Part shown: positions 18,222 through 26,392 of the stretch, piece after piece
Numbering within the stretch: position 1 is the first letter of the stretch
How the letters are laid out: each line of letters begins with the position of its first letter
Source of the DNA: Frankia sp. AgB1.9
GTDB lineage: Bacteria > Actinomycetota > Actinomycetes > Frankiales > Frankiaceae
Reading direction: 5' to 3'
Assembly (NCBI RefSeq): GCF_016786355.1
Contig: NZ_JADWYX010000065.1
Span: forward strand, 1 to 50,556
DNA length: 50,556 nt
Position numbers and translations under genes: made by a program
Notes under the pieces: model-generated
Database searches by the model: none
What the model was told of the DNA's origin: nothing
The model's input: only the letters and a program-made list of their open reading frames with translations

Positions 18222-19547
18222 CTAGGCCGGGACCGCCGCCCGCAACCGGAAGCCGAGACCAGGGGTAGGCGCCGGGCCCGGCCTGGGCGGTGGCGCGAGG
18301 GCTTCGCCACCGGTTCGAGGCGCATGGGCCGGCCCGGCCTCCAGCCGTCCGCCGGCGGCGGCGACGCGTTCGGCGAGCCCGACAAGCCCGTTGCCACCGC
18401 CAGCGCCGGGACGCGTCGTCGTTCCCGGCTGCCAGCGCGAGCGTCCCGGCTCGCCCGGCTCGCCACCGTCGGGCGTGCCGCCGGTCCCGTCGTCGACGAT
18501 CTCGATCGACCGTTTCGTGACGAGTACCCGGACGGACGACGCCCCGCTGTGCCGGACCACGTTCGTCACCGCCTCGCGCAGCACCCAGCCGAACAGTTCG
18601 CGCAGCTCGACCGGGACGTCCTCGACGGCGGCCGGCAGCTCGGCCCGGATGCCGGCGGCGGACAGCACCTCGCGGGCGGTCGCGAGCTCCGTGACCAGGC
18701 TGACGCTCCGGTAGCCGGCGACCGCCGCGCGCACGTCCGCCAGCCCCTCCCGGCCGAGCGCCGCGACCTCGGCCATCTCGGCCGCGGCCCGCTGCGGGTC
18801 GCGGGTGGCGAGCCGGGACGCGAGCTCGGCCTTGACTGTGATCGTCGTCAGTGCGTGACCGAGCAGGTCGTGCAGGTCGCGGCTGATCCGCAGCCGCTCC
18901 TGCTCCTGGGCCAGCCGCTCGATCTCCTGGCGCGCCTGGTGCAGCTCGATCTGGTTGCGAGCGCCGGCGCGCATGGCGTACAGCGCGAAGACCACGAGGG
19001 CGATGGGGGCGGCGGTCGACCACTGCGCCCCGTGCACGTGCCAGGACGGGACGAGTTGCGGCAGCCAGATCACCGTGGCGGCCATGGCCGCGATGATCGG
19101 CAGGCTCACCGCGGGAACCAGGAGCAGCGCGAAGGCGACCGACAGGAAGGTCGGGAAGACCAGCCCGCCGCGCCCGACGAGCGCCAGGTACAGCACGGCG
19201 ATGAGCGGCCCACCGACCAGGACCGTCACCCGGTCCTTGAGTGGCCCGGAGAACATGGCACGGGGCAGCGGAACGATGTACAGCCAGCAGAACCCGGCGA
19301 GCAGCAGGGTTCCGAGCACGATGCGCCAAGGACTCTCGCCGACCAGGTCGACGAGCGCGTACCAGAGGTACACCAGCCAGATACCGGCGGTGCGTCGCCA
19401 GCGGGTGACGCCGGCCTGGCGGCCGAGCGCGTTCTCGCCCCGGATCGGCTCGAACATGTACTTCCGGAACCTGGCCAGCCCGTCGGAGCTGCCCTGCGTG
19501 CTCTCGTCGTTCGTGCTCTCGTCGGTCGTCATCGTCGTCGCCACCAT
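18222..19547 (-). CDS. DesK-like sensor histidine kinase
   Basis: This 441-aa kinase has five or six membrane helices from about residue 50 to 190 (GIWLVYLWYALVDL, IVLGTLLLAGFCWLYIV, APIALVVFALYAMRAG), a HisKA_3 dimerisation helix with the phospho-His in LRISRDLHDLLGHALTTITVKAEL, and an HATPase domain (LREAVTNVVRHSGASSVRV, EIVDDGTGG, NGLVGLAERVAAAGGRLEAG). A Pro/Gly-rich insert of about 20 residues lies between the ATP-lid motifs. An alternative start is the second Met six codons in. It lies 11 bp after the ABC permease and 31 bp before the response regulator. Confidence 0.93.
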   Translation of the reverse strand: MVATTMTTDESTNDESTQGSSDGLARFRKYMFEPIRGENALGRQAGVTRWRRTAGIWLVYLWYALVDLVGESPWRIVLGTLLLAGFCWLYIVPLPRAMFSGPLKDRVTVLVGGPLIAVLYLALVGRGGLVFPTFLSVAFALLLVPAVSLPIIAAMAATVIWLPQLVPSWHVHGAQWSTAAPIALVVFALYAMRAGARNQIELHQARQEIERLAQEQERLRISRDLHDLLGHALTTITVKAELASRLATRDPQRAAAEMAEVAALGREGLADVRAAVAGYRSVSLVTELATAREVLSAAGIRAELPAAVEDVPVELRELFGWVLREAVTNVVRHSGASSVRVLVTKRSIEIVDDGTGGTPDGGEPGEPGRSRWQPGTTTRPGAGGGNGLVGLAERVAAAGGRLEAGPAHAPRTGGEALAPPPRPGPAPTPGLGFRLRAAVPA

Positions 19548-19558
19548 CGGGTTCCAGA

Positions 19559-20305
19559 CTAGGCGCGCAACTGGTCGCGGGAGTAGAAGCGGATCGCCAG
19601 CCGGCTCAGCAGCGCCGTCCAGACGGCCAGCACCAGCAGCCCGTGCCAGCCGATCCAGGAGCCGGCGATGACGGCCCGGCCCGCGTCAGCCGACCAGTAG
19701 ATGGGCAGCATCTTGACGACGTCGGCGAGCCAGCGCGGGAACTGCTCGACCGGCACCCAGATGCCGCCGGCCAACGCCATCAGCGAGGTCATACCGCCGA
19801 TGAGCTGGCCCGCGTTGTCGGCCCGGACCAGGTAGCCGAGCAGGATGCCGAGTGCCGCGAGCGGCAGCATGCCGATCATCACCCAGATCCCGGCCTCGAC
19901 GTACGTGCCGACCGAGAGGTGCGCCCGGCCGAGCACGACCGCCTCGACGAACACCGCGATCAGCGCGGGCAGCGCGAGGGTGAAGCCGCCCAGGACCTTG
20001 CAGACCAGGTACTGCGGGCCGGTCAGCGCGGTGAGCCGCAGCTGGCGGCTCCAGCCGCCGGCCCGCTCCAGCGCGATCCGGGTGCCGATGGCGACGACGG
20101 CCATCATGGCGCCGAAGCTGGCCATGCTGATCATGATGTACGGGCCGACGGTGATCGGGCCGAGCGTGTCGGTCGGGTCCGTCGCCGTGAACGCGGCGAA
20201 CATGATCACCGGTAGAGCCATGCTGAAGATGAGAAACCTGGGGTTGCGCAGGATTCGGCCCATCTCGAACCGGGTGTAGCGAGCGATCAACAGCGTGCCG
20301 TTCAT
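19559..20305 (-). CDS. ABC-2 type transporter permease
   Basis: This 248-aa protein has six predicted helices: IFSMALPVIMFAAF, YIMISMASFGAMMAVVAIGT, VCKVLGGFTLALPALIAVFVEAVVL, AGIWVMIGMLPLAALGILLGYL, LIGGMTSLMALAGGIWVP and WIGWHGLLVLAVWTALLSRLAI. It opens with the coupling helix region ARYTRFEMGRILRNPRF typical of ABC-2 exporters. Its start overlaps the ATPase stop by 4 nt, so they are coupled. With the next-door kinase/regulator this is the familiar actinobacterial exporter-plus-DesKR module, often drug or lipid related. Substrate unknown. Confidence 0.92.
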   Translation of the reverse strand: MNGTLLIARYTRFEMGRILRNPRFLIFSMALPVIMFAAFTATDPTDTLGPITVGPYIMISMASFGAMMAVVAIGTRIALERAGGWSRQLRLTALTGPQYLVCKVLGGFTLALPALIAVFVEAVVLGRAHLSVGTYVEAGIWVMIGMLPLAALGILLGYLVRADNAGQLIGGMTSLMALAGGIWVPVEQFPRWLADVVKMLPIYWSADAGRAVIAGSWIGWHGLLVLAVWTALLSRLAIRFYSRDQLRA

Positions 20306-21282
20306 CGGGCGGTCTCCTTCGCGGCGGCGTCGGTGTCCGCGCCGGTCGGTGCAGTGGGGGTGGGCAGCGTCAACGGCTGGTCGGACGTCAGGGCGAGGAA
20401 GGCGTCCTCCAGGCCGGCGCCGGAGATCTCCAGGTCGCGGACCGTCGGGGCCGCGTCGAGCAGCGCCCGCAGGGCGACGTCACTGTCGGAACAGCGCAGC
20501 TCGATCGTGTCGCCGCGCCGGGCGGCCCGGCTCACGCCAGGCAGGCCGTCGAGCATGGTGATCGTGCTGTCGTCGACGCCCGGCAGGGTGGCCCGGATCG
20601 TCCGGCCGCCGACGAGCGCCTTGACCTCGGTCGTCGGGCCGTCGGCGACGACCCGGCCGGAGCGCAGCAGCACGATCCGGTCGGCGAAGTCATCCGCCTC
20701 GGCCAGGTAGTGCGTCGCGAACAGCACCGTGCGCCCCTCGGCGGCCCAGGCCCGCGTCGAGGCCCAGAACGCCTGGCGGGCCGAGACGTCCATCGCGGCG
20801 GTCGGCTCGTCGAGCACCAGGAGGGCCGGGTCGGGCAGCAGCGCGACGGCGAACCGCACCCGCTGGCGCTGGCCGCCGGACAGCTTCTCGGTGCGCGCGT
20901 CGGCGAGCTCGGTCGCGCCGGCCCGGCGCAGCGCCTCGGCGACGGTCAGCGGGCGGGGGTACAGCCCGCGCAGCGCGTCGAGCATCGTGCGGACGGTGAC
21001 GAACGGCAGCAGGCCGCCGTTCTGCAGCATCGCCGCGACAAGGCCGTCGGCGCAGGCCTGCCGGGGCGAGCGCCCGAAGAGGCTGACCGTGCCGGCGTCC
21101 GGGCGGGTCAGGCCGAGCAGCATGTCGATCGTGGTGGACTTGCCGGCGCCGTTCGGCCCGAGCAGGGCGATGACCTGGCCGGCCGGGACGGTGAGGCTGA
21201 CGCCGTCCACCGCCTTCGTGGCGCCGTAGCTGCGCCGCACGCCGCTCAGCGCGATCGGTGCCGGCGCGGCGGTCGAGGTCAT
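20302..21282 (-). CDS. ABC transporter ATP-binding protein
   Basis: The 326-aa ATPase drives the adjacent permease. Walker A is LLGPNGAGKSTTIDMLLG, the signature is LSGGQRQRVRFAVAL, Walker B is ALLVLDEPTAAMDVSARQ, and the H-loop is LFATHYLAEADDF. The last 100 residues are the DrrA-type C-terminal domain (ALVGGRTIRATLPGV, VALRALLDAAPTVRDLEISGAGLEDAFLALTS). I place the start at 21282 (MTSTAAPAPIALSGV); the frame is open to an ATG at 21354, and neither start has a clear ribosome-binding site. First gene of the four-gene minus-strand cluster. Confidence 0.93.
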   Translation of the reverse strand: MTSTAAPAPIALSGVRRSYGATKAVDGVSLTVPAGQVIALLGPNGAGKSTTIDMLLGLTRPDAGTVSLFGRSPRQACADGLVAAMLQNGGLLPFVTVRTMLDALRGLYPRPLTVAEALRRAGATELADARTEKLSGGQRQRVRFAVALLPDPALLVLDEPTAAMDVSARQAFWASTRAWAAEGRTVLFATHYLAEADDFADRIVLLRSGRVVADGPTTEVKALVGGRTIRATLPGVDDSTITMLDGLPGVSRAARRGDTIELRCSDSDVALRALLDAAPTVRDLEISGAGLEDAFLALTSDQPLTLPTPTAPTGADTDAAAKETAR

Positions 21283-21781
21283 GACGGCTGAGGTCGCGGC
21301 GAACGGGGCCCGCCGGCGGCGGTCGGGCTGCGGTGACAGGTGGTCGCTGGGCATGTCAGCAGAGTGCCGCTTCGACCCGGACCAAGGTCAGTCATGCCCG
21401 TCACGACCTCGGGATGACATCCGTCATTGCCGCCGGCGGATCCGGCCAGACTCGGTGGTCCGCCGTCCTGGGCGCGGAGTCCCTGGGCGCGGAGTCCCTG
21501 GGCGGAGTCGGAACGGGACGCGCCGTGACGGTGGGTCCTGGGAGATGTTTCGTTGCTCTTTCGGTACGGTTGCGTTTGGCTGCTTTCGTGATATCTCGCG
21601 AGTCTGGGTTGAGGCGGCCCGGGCGGCCCGGCGACGCGTGTCTGGCGGGCGACGAGGACACGGGTCGCCCGACTGGCTGTGCCAGAGTGTTCGCCACTGC
21701 CTAGTACTCATCTACTGCCCAGTAGCTGCTTCTCGTCATGGCCGGCGACGTTTGTGGGGATCGGCCAGGAAGGACGTCAAA
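21283..21781. other. Divergent intergenic region with 15-bp tandem repeat and dyad
   Basis: No gene is supported. CTGGGCGCGGAGTCC is repeated at 21468-21482 and 21483-21497, with a third partial copy. CTACTG-CC-CAGTAG (21712-21725) is a perfect 6-bp dyad about 55 bp before the terD start and could be a regulator site. Promoters for the ABC cluster and terD must lie here. Confidence 0.45.
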
Positions 21782-22366
21782 ATGGCCATCAGTCTCGCCA
21801 AGGGCGGCAACGTCAGCCTGACGAAGACCGCGGCGGAGGCCGGCACCGGGGCACTCACCTCGCTGACCGTCGGTCTGGGCTGGGATGCCCGCACGACCAC
21901 CGGAACCGAGTTCGACCTCGACGCCTCGGCGATCGGCGTCAACGAGAGCAACAAGGTGTTCTCCGACGGGCACTTCGTCTTCTTCAACAACCTGAAGTCG
22001 CCGGAGGACGCGATCGTGCTGTCCGGCGACAACCGGACCGGGGAGGGCGAGGGCGACGACGAGTCCATCGTCATCACCCTGGCCAGCGTCCCGGCCGACA
22101 TCACCAAGATCGTGATTCCGGTGTCCATCTACGACGCCGTGAACCGGGCGCAGAACTTCGGCCAGGTCCGCAACGCCTACATCCGGGTCGCCGACCAGAC
22201 CGGCACCGAGCTGGTCCGCTACGACCTGTCCGAGGACTACTCGACCGAGACGGTCGTCATCTTCGGCGAGGTCTACCGCAACGGCGCCGAGTGGAAGTTC
22301 CGGGCCGTCGGCCAGGGCCACAACGACCTGGCCGGCCTCGCCCGCGACTACGGCGTGAACGTCTAG
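21782..22366 (+). CDS. terD: TerD family protein
   Basis: This 194-aa protein has the standard length of the TerD/CABP family of calcium-binding stress proteins linked to tellurite resistance and, in streptomycetes, to development. It opens AISLAKGGNVSLTK. The Ca-binding acidic motifs are FDLDASAIGV and the loop LSGDNRTGEGEGDDE. It continues with IPVSIYDAV and the closing EVYRNGAEWKFRAVGQGHNDLAGLARDYGVNV. AAGGA precedes the ATG by about 9 nt. It stands alone, not in a full ter operon, and a canonical terminator follows 21 nt after the stop. Confidence 0.95.
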   Translation: MAISLAKGGNVSLTKTAAEAGTGALTSLTVGLGWDARTTTGTEFDLDASAIGVNESNKVFSDGHFVFFNNLKSPEDAIVLSGDNRTGEGEGDDESIVITLASVPADITKIVIPVSIYDAVNRAQNFGQVRNAYIRVADQTGTELVRYDLSEDYSTETVVIFGEVYRNGAEWKFRAVGQGHNDLAGLARDYGVNV

Positions 22367-22387
22367 CACCAGGTCTTTCTGAGTGAG

Positions 22388-22416
22388 GGGTGCCTGCCTG
22401 ATGGCGGGCACCCTTT
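22388..22416 (+). terminator. Rho-independent terminator of terD
   Basis: GGGTGCCTGCC and GGCGGGCACCC form an 11-bp stem with one G-T wobble and a TGAT tetraloop, followed at once by TTT. Confidence 0.9.
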
Positions 22417-22440
22417 CGCTTGTGGTGGGAGCCTGAGGGC

Positions 22441-23487
22441 ATGACGGCGGGGCCCGTGATGACCGGGTGGCAGGTGGCGACCCCGGGGCCGGCGGCGGCT
22501 GGGCCGTTGCGGCGGGTTGAGGTGCCGGTGCCCGAGCCGGGGCCGGGCCAGGTGCGGGTGCGGGTGTTGGCCTGTGGGGTCTGCCGGACCGACCTGCATC
22601 TGGCCGAGGGGGATCTGGCACCGCACCGGCCGTTCACCATCCCGGGCCACGAGGTCGTCGGCCGGCTCGATGCCGTAGGGCCGGGGGTCGACGCGCAAGC
22701 GCTGTGGCCCGGCCTCGGTCCGGACGGCCGGCTCGGCGTCGCCTGGCTGGCCGGGACCGACGGGAGCTGCCGGTACTGCCGTCGAGGCGACGAGAACCTC
22801 TGCCCGGCGTCCACCTACACCGGGTGGGACGTCGATGGTGGTTACGCCGAGTACGCCGTCGTGAGCGCCGCCTATGCGTACCGGCTGCCCATCGGCTACG
22901 GCGACGGCGAGCTGGCCCCGCTGCTGTGCGCCGGGATCGTCGGCTACCGCGCGCTTCGCCGGGCCCAGTTGCCGCCGGGCGGCAGGTTGGGGATCTATGG
23001 GTTCGGCGCGTCCGCCCACCTCGCCGCGCAGGTGGCGCTCGCCGAGGGGGCGACGGTGCACGTGATGACCCGGTCCGCGGACGCTCAGCGGCTCGCGACC
23101 GAGCTGGGCGCCGCGTCGGTGACCGGCGCCTACGACGCCCCGCCGGAGCCACTGGACGCCGCGGTGCTGTTCGCCCCGGTGGGGGAGCTGGTGCCCGTCG
23201 CGCTGGAGGCGCTCGACCGGGGTGGAACGCTCTCGATCGCCGGGATCCACCTCTCCGACGTCCCGACGCTCAACTATCAGCGCCAGCTGTTCCAGGAGCG
23301 CTCGGTGCGCAGCACGACGGCCAACACGCGGGCCGACGGCCGTGAGTTCCTGGAGATCGCGGCCCGGCACCGACTGGCGGTCACGGTCGCGCCCTACCCG
23401 CTGGCCGCCGCCGACCAGGCGCTGACCGACCTCGCGGCCGACCGGGTCACCGGCGCCGCCGTGCTTTTCCCCGACCCGGAAAGCTGA
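22441..23487 (+). CDS. Zinc-dependent alcohol dehydrogenase family protein
   Basis: The 348-aa medium-chain dehydrogenase carries the catalytic zinc ligands (GVCRTDLH Cys, IPGHEVVG His-Glu) and the structural zinc motif CRYCRRGDENLCP, which shows three Cys in that segment. The NAD(P) fold is GGRLGIYGFGASAHLAAQVAL, with GFGASAH instead of the usual GxGxxG, as in the AdhA-like 'zinc-binding alcohol dehydrogenase family'. The CDGGYAEY-equivalent segment is DVDGGYAEYAV. ATG 22441 is preferred over 22420 because it follows the terD terminator and aligns with family N-termini. Substrate unknown. Confidence 0.9.
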   Translation: MTAGPVMTGWQVATPGPAAAGPLRRVEVPVPEPGPGQVRVRVLACGVCRTDLHLAEGDLAPHRPFTIPGHEVVGRLDAVGPGVDAQALWPGLGPDGRLGVAWLAGTDGSCRYCRRGDENLCPASTYTGWDVDGGYAEYAVVSAAYAYRLPIGYGDGELAPLLCAGIVGYRALRRAQLPPGGRLGIYGFGASAHLAAQVALAEGATVHVMTRSADAQRLATELGAASVTGAYDAPPEPLDAAVLFAPVGELVPVALEALDRGGTLSIAGIHLSDVPTLNYQRQLFQERSVRSTTANTRADGREFLEIAARHRLAVTVAPYPLAAADQALTDLAADRVTGAAVLFPDPES

Positions 23488-23500
23488 CCCGCGGTCGCGG

Positions 23501-24001
23501 TCAGGCCGCGGCCAGCGCCTCGGTGGGCTCCAGGTCGCTGGGGGCCAGTCGCGCGGCGCGCGCCTTCCAGACTCGGAGCGCCGCCGTGCCCAGGGCGGTC
23601 AGCGCCGCGGCGGTGACGACCTCGCGGGGCAGGCGGTGGCGGGCCTCGTTCTGGATCAGCTCGTGGAACCGGTCGAACTTGGCCGGCCAGGGGCTCTGGC
23701 CGAAGAAGAACCGGCCGACCTTGTCCGTGTCCGGCAGGCAGGCGCCGGTCATCCCGGCCAACACGGCCAGCCGGACGTCGGCCGGCGCCGACGCCGTGAG
23801 CAGCGCCATCGCGGACAGCCCCGCGATGCCGTCCACCTTCGCGATCGGCATCCACTCGTCCTCGGTGTTCGGCCCGAGGCCCCAGTGCGGCAGCGCGTCC
23901 ATCACGAGGTGCGACAGGAAGCCGGCGGCGAGCGCCGCGCCCGGCCGGCGGACGGCCATGCCGACGAAGGCGCCCGCCCCGACGTGCGAACTGATGATCA
24001 T
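23501..24001 (-). CDS. YdjM/DUF457-like membrane protein
   Basis: The 166-aa product starts MIISSHVGAGAFVGMAV behind an AGGAG 10 nt upstream (24001 chosen for this). HLVMDALPHWG resembles the HxxxD motif of LexA-regulated YdjM-type 'metal-dependent hydrolase-like' membrane proteins, and SHVGAGAF offers a first conserved His. Hydrophobic stretches occur at about 7-40 and 62-90, with further weaker ones. The segment LPDTDKVGRFFFGQSPWPAKFDRFHELIQNEARHRL looks like a conserved cytoplasmic part. The biochemical role of this family is unclear. It converges on the dehydrogenase gene. Confidence 0.6.
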   Translation of the reverse strand: MIISSHVGAGAFVGMAVRRPGAALAAGFLSHLVMDALPHWGLGPNTEDEWMPIAKVDGIAGLSAMALLTASAPADVRLAVLAGMTGACLPDTDKVGRFFFGQSPWPAKFDRFHELIQNEARHRLPREVVTAAALTALGTAALRVWKARAARLAPSDLEPTEALAAA

Positions 24002-24321
24002 CTGGTCCCGCTCCTGACGTGACGGCTCCGCGTGGCCGCGCACTCCACGCTGCCACTCGTCCCTTCGCGGACGACCACCGGGGTGGGGCTTGTGCCCGCG
24101 GGTCGAGATCGTCATTCCGAGTTCGCGGATCGAGGAGCTCGGATGGCCGTCTTAGGCCAGAACCTGCCGCCGACATAGCAGGTATTGCATTCTGTAAGGG
24201 GCGGATGGCAGACTGTCGACCCGGTCCGACGGAGCGTGCGTCGGCTAGGACCGTGCGGCCGGACCACTGGGGGGAGGCCCCCGTGTCCGCGCCGGTGACG
24301 GCCGAAGGAGGCGCCAGGCAC
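24002..24321. other. Divergent promoter region
   Basis: About 320 bp between two divergent genes. TTGCATTCTGTAAGG near 24185 is the only A+T-richer patch and may hold a promoter; no element can be assigned. GAAGGAGG at 24304-24311 is the ribosome-binding site of the downstream gene. Confidence 0.35.
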
Positions 24322-25074
24322 ATGGTCAGTCTGACCGGCGGGGAACCCCGCCCCCTGACGCTGGGCCAGCTCTCCGCCGGGTTACGGCGCCTCGCCGGTG
24401 CGCCGGGCCCGCGTGGGGCGTGCCTCGCTCCCGCGCTGTCCGGCGACGAGGCGACCCCGGCCCGGCGGGTGCGGATGTTGCCCCTGCGCTGCGCCGACGG
24501 TCTGGCCCGCGGCGAGCACGGGCCGGCGGGTCTGCCTGCCGGCGCGGTCGTCTCGGTCGCCTGGCAGCTCGACGGGGTGGGCTCCGTTGTCGGTGCGCTC
24601 CTGCCGCCTGGCCACCCGGCGGCCGGCCGGCTCGGTGCCCGCGTGCTGGCCGGCGAGGGGGTGTGGCCGGCGACGGTGTGGCCGGCCGACTCCGAGGTCT
24701 CGCGGGAGAGCCCACTGATCGAGCTGGCGGGCTCCCCGGCCCGGCTGGTGGTACGCGCCCCGGACCGGGACATCGTCGGAAGTCTCGACCAGCCGGCACG
24801 TCCGCCGGCCGAAGCAGGCCGCCTGACCAGGGCGACGACCGGCCTGCGCCGGGGTAACCGGCAGGTCCGCATCCGCGCCGGCGACCGGGTCTGGTGGCTA
24901 CGGGCGACCGGCGTCTTCGGCGTCCGGGTCAGCCGCGGCGACCGCCCGGTCTACCTGACCCGCGGCATGCTGGGCCACTTCGAACCCGGCGCCGACGAGC
25001 TCGACGTCAGCGTCGTCCTCGCGACCCTCGCGTCCCTGCCCAGCTCGACCTACGCGCCCATCCTCGGCTTCTGA
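24322..25074 (+). CDS. Uncharacterised 250-aa protein
   Basis: I do not recognise a family. The start ATG at 24322 is fixed by a strong GAAGGAGG 10 nt upstream. The protein opens VSLTGGEPRPLTLGQLSAGLRRLAGAPGPRG. It has no membrane segment or signal peptide and is rich in beta-like segments (AVVSVAWQLDGVGSVVGALL, RQVRIRAGDRVWWLRATGVFGVRVSRGDRPVYLTRG), ending LASLPSSTYAPILGF. Coding pattern and ribosome-binding site make it a convincing gene. A type B palindrome follows it. No functional link to neighbours is evident. Confidence 0.75.
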   Translation: MVSLTGGEPRPLTLGQLSAGLRRLAGAPGPRGACLAPALSGDEATPARRVRMLPLRCADGLARGEHGPAGLPAGAVVSVAWQLDGVGSVVGALLPPGHPAAGRLGARVLAGEGVWPATVWPADSEVSRESPLIELAGSPARLVVRAPDRDIVGSLDQPARPPAEAGRLTRATTGLRRGNRQVRIRAGDRVWWLRATGVFGVRVSRGDRPVYLTRGMLGHFEPGADELDVSVVLATLASLPSSTYAPILGF

Positions 25075-25139
25075 CCCGGGTCCTCGCCGACCGCGCCGGA
25101 CTGTCCAGGACGGCGATCGCCAAGGTCGGCCCGTCGCCA

Positions 25140-25213
25140 GATCGCTGTTTTCGCCCTCTGATGGCTACAAAACGGGCCCGGTCACGACCGCCGGAGGGCC
25201 GAAACAGCGATCA
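25140..25213. repeat. Intergenic palindrome type B, copy 2
   Basis: ATCGCTGTTTTCGCCCTC (25141-25158) pairs with 25194-25211 at 16 of 18 positions. The centre TGGCTACAAAACGGGCCCGGTCACGACC is related to that at 2964-3046. It lies between the unknown gene and the 3' end of recR. Confidence 0.85.
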
Positions 25214-25237
25214 TGACTGCCAGCGGCGCCGGGCCGA

Positions 25238-25837
25238 CTAGCCGGCGACGACGCGGCGGCCCTCGAAGGCGCGCCCCAGGGTGACCTCGTCGGCCCACTC
25301 CAGGTCGCCGCCCATCGGCAGACCGCTGGCCAGCCGGCTCACAGTCAGGCCCATCGGGCCGATCTGGCGGGCCAGGTAGCTCGCGGTGACCTCGCCCTCG
25401 GTGTTCGGGTCGGTCGCGAGGATCAGCTCCGTGACGGTGCCATCCGCCAGCCGCGCGATCAGCTCACGGATGTGCAGGTCGTCCGGGCCGACCCCGCCGA
25501 TCGGGTTGATCGCCCCGCCGAGCACGTGATACCGGCCGCGGAACTCCCGGGTGCGCTCGACCGCGACGACGTCCTTCGACTCCTCGACGACGCAGATCAC
25601 CGTGGTGTCGCGGCGCGGGTCAGAGCAGATCCGGCACAGCTCGGCCTGGGCCACGTTGAAGCAGATCCGGCAGAACTGGACCTTCTCCTTCACCTCGAGC
25701 AGCGCCTTGGCCAGCCGCCGGACGTCGGCCGGATCCGCCGCGAGGATGTGGAACGCGATGCGCTGCGCGCTCTTCGGGCCGATCCCGGGCAGCGCTCCGA
25801 GCTCATCGATCAGGTCCTGGACGACGCCTTCGTACAC
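25238..25837 (-). CDS. recR: Recombination mediator RecR
   Basis: This 199-aa protein works with RecF/RecO to load RecA at gaps. It opens YEGVVQDLIDELGALPGIGPKSAQRIAFHIL (helix-hairpin-helix), then the zinc finger CRICFNVAQAELCRICSD with four Cys, and the Toprim domain (VICVVEESKDVVAVERTREFRGRYHVLGGAINPIGGVGPDDLHIREL, ILATDPNTEGEVTA). Length and motifs are standard. The GTG start lies 55 bp after ybaB, completing the conserved dnaX-ybaB-recR order. Confidence 0.97.
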   Translation of the reverse strand: MYEGVVQDLIDELGALPGIGPKSAQRIAFHILAADPADVRRLAKALLEVKEKVQFCRICFNVAQAELCRICSDPRRDTTVICVVEESKDVVAVERTREFRGRYHVLGGAINPIGGVGPDDLHIRELIARLADGTVTELILATDPNTEGEVTASYLARQIGPMGLTVSRLASGLPMGGDLEWADEVTLGRAFEGRRVVAG

Positions 25838-25892
25838 GTGTGCCTTACCGTTCCCGCGCCGTCGGCGCCGTCGTCCAACGCCTGGTCGTCAC

Positions 25893-26366
25893 TCAGCCGC
25901 CGAGCCCGGGGATCCCGCCGGGCAGGCCAGGCAGCCCCCCGCCGAGCATGCCGCCGAGGCCGCCGGTCACGCCGGCCATCTTCTCCTCGGCCAGCTTGTG
26001 GGCGTTCGTCGTCGCGTCCCGGACGGCGGCCAGCACCAGGTCGGCCAGCGTCTCGGTGTCCTCGGGGTCGACCGCCTTCGGGCTGATCGTCAACGCGACC
26101 AGCTCACCGCCGCCGTTGACCGTCGCCGTCACGAGGCCGCCGCCGGCGCTGCCGTCGACCCGGGCCTCGGCGAGCTCGCGCTGCGCGGCGACCATCGCGG
26201 CCTGCATCTTCTGTGCCTGCTCGAAGATCGCGCCGAAGCCGCCGATCCCGTCGCCCAGCCCGCCGGCCGGCCCTGGATTCCCAGCAGGGCCCGAATTTCC
26301 GGCAGGCCCCGAATTTCCAGCAGGCCAGGTGTTTCCGAACGGCTCGCCTGGGCTCGACATGACCAT
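25893..26366 (-). CDS. ybaB: YbaB/EbfC nucleoid-associated protein
   Basis: This 157-aa DNA-binding protein has the family core FGAIFEQAQKMQAAMVAAQRELAEARVDGSAGGGLVTATVNGGGELVALTISPKAVDPEDTETLADLVLAAVRDA. It has two unusual ends: an N-terminal extension with PAGNSG-type hexapeptide repeats, and a Gly/Leu/Pro-rich tail (GGLPGLPGGIPGLGG). The usual family length is about 105. Start 26366 (MVMSS) or 26360. It lies 26 bp after dnaX and 55 bp before recR in a clear operon. It coats DNA and may influence RecR-linked repair. Confidence 0.93.
   Translation of the reverse strand: MVMSSPGEPFGNTWPAGNSGPAGNSGPAGNPGPAGGLGDGIGGFGAIFEQAQKMQAAMVAAQRELAEARVDGSAGGGLVTATVNGGGELVALTISPKAVDPEDTETLADLVLAAVRDATTNAHKLAEEKMAGVTGGLGGMLGGGLPGLPGGIPGLGG
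26270..26325 (-). repeat. 18-bp tandem repeats in ybaB
   Basis: Three to four imperfect 18-nt units (AATTTCCGGCAGGCCCCG-like) encode the PAGNSG repeats at the YbaB N-terminus. Their A/T bases stand out from the surrounding sequence. Confidence 0.75.
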
Positions 26367-26392
26367 GAGCCTACGTCCCGGGTACGACACGT